Positions 32,985 through 36,602 of a stretch of 36,602 nt of DNA are shown piece by piece; position 1 is the first letter of the stretch, and each line of letters begins with the position of its first letter. Source of the stretch: Clostridia bacterium (GTDB lineage Bacteria; Bacillota; Clostridia; Christensenellales; Aristaeellaceae); assembly GCA_017436605.1 (NCBI GenBank), contig JAFSCW010000001.1, forward strand, positions 1 to 36,602. The letters run 5' to 3'. The translations under genes and the position numbers were made by a program. The notes beneath the pieces were generated by a model that worked only from the letters and a program-made list of their open reading frames with translations, did no database searches and was not told where the DNA came from.

Positions 32985-33755
32985 ATGAAGGATATTGACG
33001 CCAAGGTTCTGTCCTCGGATGTGCTCGCCGAGGGGTTGATCCGCATCATTCTCCATGCGCCGGAGATTGCAAAGGACGCAAAGCCCGGTCAGTTCATCCA
33101 TATGCTCGTGCCGGATCATGCGCATGTGCTCCGCCGTCCGATCAGCCTGATGGCCATGGACGCCGAAGCCGGCACCCTGACGCTGGCCATCCAGCCCAAG
33201 GGACGCGGCACGGAATTGATCTGCGCGCTTCGCGAGGGCGAAAGCGTCAAGTGCCTCGGCCCGCTGGGTACGGGCTTTGATGGAAAGGGCGCGGAGACGA
33301 TTTACTTTGTCGGCGGCGGCGTGGGCGTCGCGCCGATCTGCGGCGCGATGGACGGCTTTGCGACGGAGTCTTCCTGCGCGTTCTTCGGCTTCCGTACGAA
33401 GAACCATGTCTACGGCATGACGCAGGCTCCGTGCCGGGTGGTTGCCGTCAGCGACGACGGCTCCATCGGCGAGAAGGCGCTGGTCACCAAGCCGCTGCTG
33501 GAGGCGATTGCCGAAAAGCGTCCGGACCTGATCATGGCCTGCGGCCCGACGCCGATGCTCGCCGCTGTGCAGAAGATCGCAAACGACATGGATATTCCCT
33601 GCCAGCTCTCCCTGGAGGAGCGCATGGGCTGCGCCATCGGCGCGTGCCTGGGCTGCAATGTGAAGATCGTCAGCCCGGACGGCAGCTGGACGTATAAGCG
33701 CGTATGCAAGGACGGCCCTGTGTTTGACAGCAAGGAGGTGGCTTTCGGTGGCTGA
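32985..33755 (+). CDS. pyrK: Dihydroorotate dehydrogenase electron-transfer subunit
   Basis: This encodes 256 residues. PyrK carries FAD and a 2Fe-2S cluster and passes electrons from the PyrD flavin to NAD+. The FAD-binding RRPISLM segment lies near 51-57 and GGGVGVAPI in the NAD domain. Cluster ligands are C216, C221, C224 and C241 (C-x4-C-x2-C-x16-C). AAAGGAGAA precedes the ATG. The next gene starts inside its last codons, fitting a two-subunit enzyme. Confidence 0.96.
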   Translation: MKDIDAKVLSSDVLAEGLIRIILHAPEIAKDAKPGQFIHMLVPDHAHVLRRPISLMAMDAEAGTLTLAIQPKGRGTELICALREGESVKCLGPLGTGFDGKGAETIYFVGGGVGVAPICGAMDGFATESSCAFFGFRTKNHVYGMTQAPCRVVAVSDDGSIGEKALVTKPLLEAIAEKRPDLIMACGPTPMLAAVQKIANDMDIPCQLSLEERMGCAIGACLGCNVKIVSPDGSWTYKRVCKDGPVFDSKEVAFGG

Positions 33756-34659
33756 TCTGTCTCTCAATCTGTGCGGCGTGCACCTGAAAAATCCGATCAT
33801 CGCTGCGAGCGGTACGTTCGGTTTCGGCCGCGAATACGACGAGCTGTACGACATCTCCCAGCTGGGCGGCATTTCCGTCAAGGGTCTGTGCCTCGGCGGG
33901 CGCATGGGCAACCCGCCCTCCCGCCTGACCGAAACGCCCAGCGGCATGCTCAACTGCGTCGGCCTGCAGAACCCGGGCATCGAGAGCTTCATCGAGAACG
34001 ATCTGCCGTGGCTGCTTGAAAAGGACGTTGCGGTGATTGCCAATTTCTTCGGTACGTCCATTGAGAATTACTGCCGTGCGGCGGAGGCGTTTGCCGGCAC
34101 GGGCGTGCATATGCTGGAGATGAACATCTCCTGCCCGAACGTGCACGACGGCGGCGTGGCCTTCGGCGTGAAGCCGGAGAGCGTCTACGAGATCACCAAG
34201 GCGGTCAAGAGCGTCAGCGAGCAGCCGCTGATCGTCAAGCTCACGCCGAACGTATCCGACATCACCGAGAATGCCATCGCCGCGCAGGAAGCCGGCGCGG
34301 ATGCGATTTCCCTGATCAACACGCTGACGGGCATTGCGGTTGACGTGCATAAGCGCAAGATGATTCTGGCGAACAACACCGGCGGCCTGTCCGGTCCGGC
34401 GGTTCGTCCTGTGGCGCTGCGCATGGTCTGGCAGTGCGCCAAAAAGGTCAGCATCCCGATCATCGGTCTTGGCGGCATCGAAACCGGCGAGGACGCTGCG
34501 GCGTTCATGCTCTGCGGCGCGAAGGCCGTGCAGGTCGGCACCGCGAATTTCACCGATCCGTTTGCCTGCCCGAGGATTGCCGGGGAGCTGAATGCGTACT
34601 GCGATGCGCAGAAGGTCGGCAATGCGCAGGAGCTGGTCGGCACGCTGAAGTCTTATTGA
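33748..34659 (+). CDS. pyrD: Dihydroorotate dehydrogenase, class 1B catalytic subunit
   Basis: This encodes 303 residues. It oxidises dihydroorotate to orotate with FMN and works with PyrK, using NAD+ as final acceptor. The catalytic base C129 lies in NISCPNV; the C-terminal GLGGIETGEDA segment binds FMN phosphate. GTG at 33748 is chosen because AAGGAGG lies 9 bases upstream and the protein then starts at the family position; it overlaps pyrK by 8 bases. It is the last gene before the terminator at 34685. Confidence 0.96.
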   Translation: MADLSLNLCGVHLKNPIIAASGTFGFGREYDELYDISQLGGISVKGLCLGGRMGNPPSRLTETPSGMLNCVGLQNPGIESFIENDLPWLLEKDVAVIANFFGTSIENYCRAAEAFAGTGVHMLEMNISCPNVHDGGVAFGVKPESVYEITKAVKSVSEQPLIVKLTPNVSDITENAIAAQEAGADAISLINTLTGIAVDVHKRKMILANNTGGLSGPAVRPVALRMVWQCAKKVSIPIIGLGGIETGEDAAAFMLCGAKAVQVGTANFTDPFACPRIAGELNAYCDAQKVGNAQELVGTLKSY

Positions 34660-34684
34660 TCAAAAACATTCTGTGTAAATACAA

Positions 34685-34726
34685 ACGCCTTCCATCCCGC
34701 GCGGGGTGGAAGGCGTCGTGTATTTT
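34685..34726 (+). terminator. Terminator of the pyr operon
   Basis: A stem of about 14 bp (ACGCCTTCCA at 34685-34694 with TGGAAGGCGT at 34707-34716, plus inner pairs) is followed by CGTGTATTTT, a weak T tail. It lies 25 bases after pyrD and just past the end of the converging gene. Confidence 0.75.
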
Positions 34727-34743
34727 GATGGAGATCGGCCGGA

Positions 34744-36027
34744 TTACAGCGTGACGATGCCGGCGTCGACGAGGCGCTGCAGGCTCATCAGGATGCCGAG
34801 CTTGGCGTGCACCCACGTCAGGCCGCCCTGGAAATAGACGGCGTACGGCTCGCGGATGGGGCCGTCGGCGGAGAGTTCGATGGAGCTGCCCTGGATGAAC
34901 GCGCCGGCCGCCATGATGACCTGATTGTCGTAGCCGGGCATGTCCCACGGCACCGGGGTGACGTAGCTGTCCACCGGCGCGGCGGCCTGAATGCCCTCGC
35001 AGAAGGCGCACATCGCCGCCTCGCTGCCCAGTTCCACGGCCTGAATGATGTCATGGCGCGGCTCGGTGGCGTTGGGCACGCAGCGGAAGCCGAGCTTTTC
35101 GTAAATGTTCGCCGCGAAGATCGCGCCCTTAAGCGCGCCGGAGACGACGGTCGGGGCGAGGAAGAAGCCCTGATACAGGGACGTCATCAGGCCGAGATTG
35201 GCGCCGACCTCCTGGCCAAGGCCCGGTGCAGAGAGGCGATAGGCGCAGCGGTCGACGCACTTCTGCGTGCCGCAGATGTAGCCGCCGATGGGCGCGAGGC
35301 CGCCGCCGGGATTTTTGATCAGGGAACCGACGATCATGTCCGCGCCGAGATCGCTCGGCTCGATGATATCGACGAACTCGCCGTAGCAGTTGTCGACCAT
35401 GCAGATGATGTCGCTGCGGATACCCTTGATGAAGGCGATCAGCTTGCCGATTTCCGCGACGGAAAGCGTTGGGCGGGTGGCGTAGCCCTTGGAGCGCTGG
35501 ATGGTGACCATCTTGGTCTGCGGCTTGATCTTCGCGCGGACGCCCTCGTAGTCGATGGAGCCGTCCGGCAGGAGCGCTACCTCGTCATAGGTGACGCCGT
35601 ATTCCGCCAGGGAACAGGCGCTCTTGCGGATGCCGATGACTTCCTCGAGGGTATCATACGGACGGCCGACGGGGGAGAGCAGCTCGTCGCCGGGGAGGAG
35701 GTTGGCGCTCAGCGCGACGGCCAGCGCATGCGTGCCGCAGACGATATTCGGGCGGACGAGCGCAGCCTCGGTATGGAAGCAGTCGGCATAGACGCGCTCG
35801 AGCGTATCACGGCCGACGTCGTTGTAGCCGTAGCCGGTCGTTCCGGCAAAGCAGCCCGCGTTCACGCGGTTTTTCTGCATGGCGGCGATGACCTTCGCCT
35901 GGTTGTATTCCGCGACCTGATCAATCGCGTCGAAGCGTTCGCGCAGGGAGGAAAGGATTTCCTCGCCGAAGCGATAAACCTTTTCCGAAATACCGAGCGA
36001 AGCGAACATCTGCATGTTGTCAGCCAT
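34744..36027 (-). CDS. Methionine gamma-lyase family PLP enzyme (aluminium-resistance type)
   Basis: This encodes 427 residues of the Met_gamma_lyase (PF06838-type) group, fold type I PLP enzymes. The PLP lysine is likely in GSLIKNPGGG. Other signatures are GTTGYGYNDVGRD, NIVCGTHALAVAL and MVDNCYGEFVD. Members are often annotated as aluminium-resistance proteins or methionine gamma-lyases, but substrates are mostly untested. In many Bacillota it follows miaA-hfq; here it stands alone between the pyr operon and a tRNA cluster. GAGGAATCACCC precedes the ATG. Confidence 0.93.
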   Translation of the reverse strand: MADNMQMFASLGISEKVYRFGEEILSSLRERFDAIDQVAEYNQAKVIAAMQKNRVNAGCFAGTTGYGYNDVGRDTLERVYADCFHTEAALVRPNIVCGTHALAVALSANLLPGDELLSPVGRPYDTLEEVIGIRKSACSLAEYGVTYDEVALLPDGSIDYEGVRAKIKPQTKMVTIQRSKGYATRPTLSVAEIGKLIAFIKGIRSDIICMVDNCYGEFVDIIEPSDLGADMIVGSLIKNPGGGLAPIGGYICGTQKCVDRCAYRLSAPGLGQEVGANLGLMTSLYQGFFLAPTVVSGALKGAIFAANIYEKLGFRCVPNATEPRHDIIQAVELGSEAAMCAFCEGIQAAAPVDSYVTPVPWDMPGYDNQVIMAAGAFIQGSSIELSADGPIREPYAVYFQGGLTWVHAKLGILMSLQRLVDAGIVTL

Positions 36028-36050
36028 GGGTGATTCCTCAATTCTTCTTC

Positions 36051-36056
36051 ATTATA
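36051..36056 (-). promoter_or_regulatory. Possible -10 box of the PLP-enzyme gene
   Basis: TATAAT on the minus strand, 24 bases before the start codon. No convincing -35 at the right distance, so this is tentative. Confidence 0.35.
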
Positions 36057-36137
36057 TGTTCTTGAAACCTGCGGGGTACAGCATAGCAAAACACACAGGG
36101 GATGTCAAGTGAGCTGCGAAAAAAATGAAAAAAACTG

Positions 36138-36166
36138 TTGACAGAAAGCGAGGGTTCATGTATAAT
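36138..36166 (+). promoter_or_regulatory. Consensus promoter of the tRNA cluster
   Basis: TTGACA (36138-36143), 17-base spacer, TATAAT (36161-36166), a full consensus. Transcription should start near 36173, 28 bases before tRNA-Pro. Confidence 0.92.
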
Positions 36167-36200
36167 AAGTCTCGTGCTTGAGATGAGCGGATGTTTCCGG

Positions 36201-36277
36201 CGGAGTGTAGCGCAGTTTGGTAGCGCACGTGCTTTGGGAGCATGGGGTCGCAGGTTCGAATCCTGTCACTCCGACCA
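36201..36277 (+). tRNA. tRNA-Pro (UGG)
   Basis: A 77-base cloverleaf with CCA encoded. Acceptor arms CGGAGTG and CACTCCG pair fully, the anticodon loop TTTGGGA gives anticodon TGG at 36235-36237, and the T arm carries GGTTCGAATCC. Confidence 0.96.
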
Positions 36278-36300
36278 TTTCTCTTAGGCCTATGGTGAAT

Positions 36301-36375
36301 GGCCCCGTGGTCAAGAGGTCAAGACACCGCCCTTTCACGGCGATAACAGGGGTTCGATTCCCCTCGGGGTCACCA
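36301..36375 (+). tRNA. tRNA-Glu (UUC)
   Basis: A 75-base cloverleaf with CCA encoded. Acceptor arms GGCCCCG and CGGGGTC pair (one G-U); anticodon TTC is at 36334-36336. The base of the anticodon stem has a C-A mismatch (36327 and 36343). The U34 of this tRNA is a usual MnmA substrate. Confidence 0.95.
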
Positions 36376-36402
36376 TTTTCTTTTCTTGTGTGTGTTCTTC
36401 AG

Positions 36403-36478
36403 GGGCCTTTAGCTCAGTGGTCAGAGCAGGCGGCTCATAACCGCTCGGTCCGGGGTTCGAAACCCTGAAGGCCCACCA
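36403..36478 (+). tRNA. tRNA with CAU anticodon, likely tRNA-Ile2
   Basis: A 76-base cloverleaf with CCA encoded; acceptor arms GGGCCTT and AAGGCCC. The anticodon is CAT in loop CTCATAA. The body (CTTTAGCTCAGTGGT, AGAGCAGGCGGCTCATAACCG in part) is much closer to bacterial tRNA-Ile2, whose C34 becomes lysidine by TilS, than to elongator tRNA-Met (loop usually TTCATAC). It is not initiator, which lacks a paired first base. Confidence 0.85.
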
Positions 36479-36487
36479 ATTTTATAC

Positions 36488-36564
36488 GGCGCGGTAGTTC
36501 AGTCGGTTAGAATGCCAGCCTGTCACGCTGGAGGTCGAGGGTTCGAGCCCCTTCCGCGTCGCCA
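36488..36564 (+). tRNA. tRNA-Asp (GUC)
   Basis: A 77-base cloverleaf with CCA encoded. Acceptor arms GGCGCGG and CCGCGTC pair (one G-U); anticodon loop CTGTCAC gives GTC, and the T arm carries GGTTCGAGCCC. Confidence 0.96.
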
Positions 36565-36571
36565 TTTTTTT

Positions 36572-36602
36572 GCCTTGGTAGCTCAGTCGGTAGAGCAGTA
36601 GA
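36572..36602 (+). tRNA. Fifth tRNA, cut by window end
   Basis: GCCTTGGTAGCTCAGTCGG then TAGAGC is the 5' acceptor strand and D arm of a tRNA. The anticodon lies beyond the window; the visible part does not decide the amino acid (Phe, Lys or Thr types share this D arm). Confidence 0.85.

Overview
The window is bacterial chromosome from a GC-rich member of the Bacillota, most likely a Clostridia-type gut lineage. This placement is inferred, not computed. It rests on a PyrR-controlled pyr operon with the two-subunit class 1B dihydroorotate dehydrogenase (pyrK-pyrD), a Bacillus-type PurR repressor with PurBox sequences, vegetative promoters close to TTGACA-17-TATAAT, strong AGGAGG-like ribosome sites and tRNA genes that encode their CCA ends. 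Coding is dense and I see no transposon, prophage block, CRISPR array or rRNA. One short AT-rich gene (28024-28353) stands out in composition.

Layout. 1-4564 (+): end of an oligoendopeptidase F gene, a small acidic protein, a membrane PH-like protein, a HAD phosphatase fused to thymidylate kinase, mnmA and a DUF5662 gene, closed by a strong terminator at 4577-4617. Directly after it comes a cell-wall-hydrolase-like gene whose ribosome binding site lies inside the terminator stem. 5426-6115 (-): a collagen-like protein with 51 Gly-X-Y triplets, preceded by a sequence matching the late-sporulation sigma-K promoter consensus. 6226-15373 (+): a long gene run starting with a SunS-like glycosyltransferase divergent from the collagen gene, then a D,D-carboxypeptidase, rluB, a large zinc-ribbon/transmembrane/repeat protein, a NusG-II protein, an acyltransferase, endonuclease IV and a ketopantoate reductase. 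15374-18056: an amino-acid ABC importer with its own strong promoter, a 5' leader hairpin and an internal terminator after the binding-protein gene. 18143-21331: L-asparaginase (-), a small secreted protein (+) and murC (-). 21508-26733 (+): purR, pth and mfd, a shortened version of the Bacillus purR-to-mfd neighbourhood, with a PurBox on each side of purR. 26776-26976: SRP RNA gene. 27083-28850: a patatin-like protein (+), the AT-rich DUF3784 gene (-) and a C_GCAxxG_C_C-family protein (-). 28958-34726 (+): PyrR attenuator and pyrR-B-C-F-K-D. 34744-36027 (-): PLP enzyme of the methionine gamma-lyase/aluminium-resistance family. 36138-36602 (+): tRNA cluster (Pro, Glu, a CAU tRNA that looks like Ile2, Asp, and a truncated fifth).

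How the parts fit: much of the window is nucleotide metabolism and its control (thymidylate kinase, purR, the pyr operon) and cell-envelope work (murC, carboxypeptidase, hydrolase, acyltransferase). The most interesting candidate system is the divergent pair of a Thr-rich collagen-like protein and a glycosyltransferase, which resembles spore-surface collagen glycoprotein loci. The sigma-K-like promoter supports that idea, but the role remains a hypothesis.
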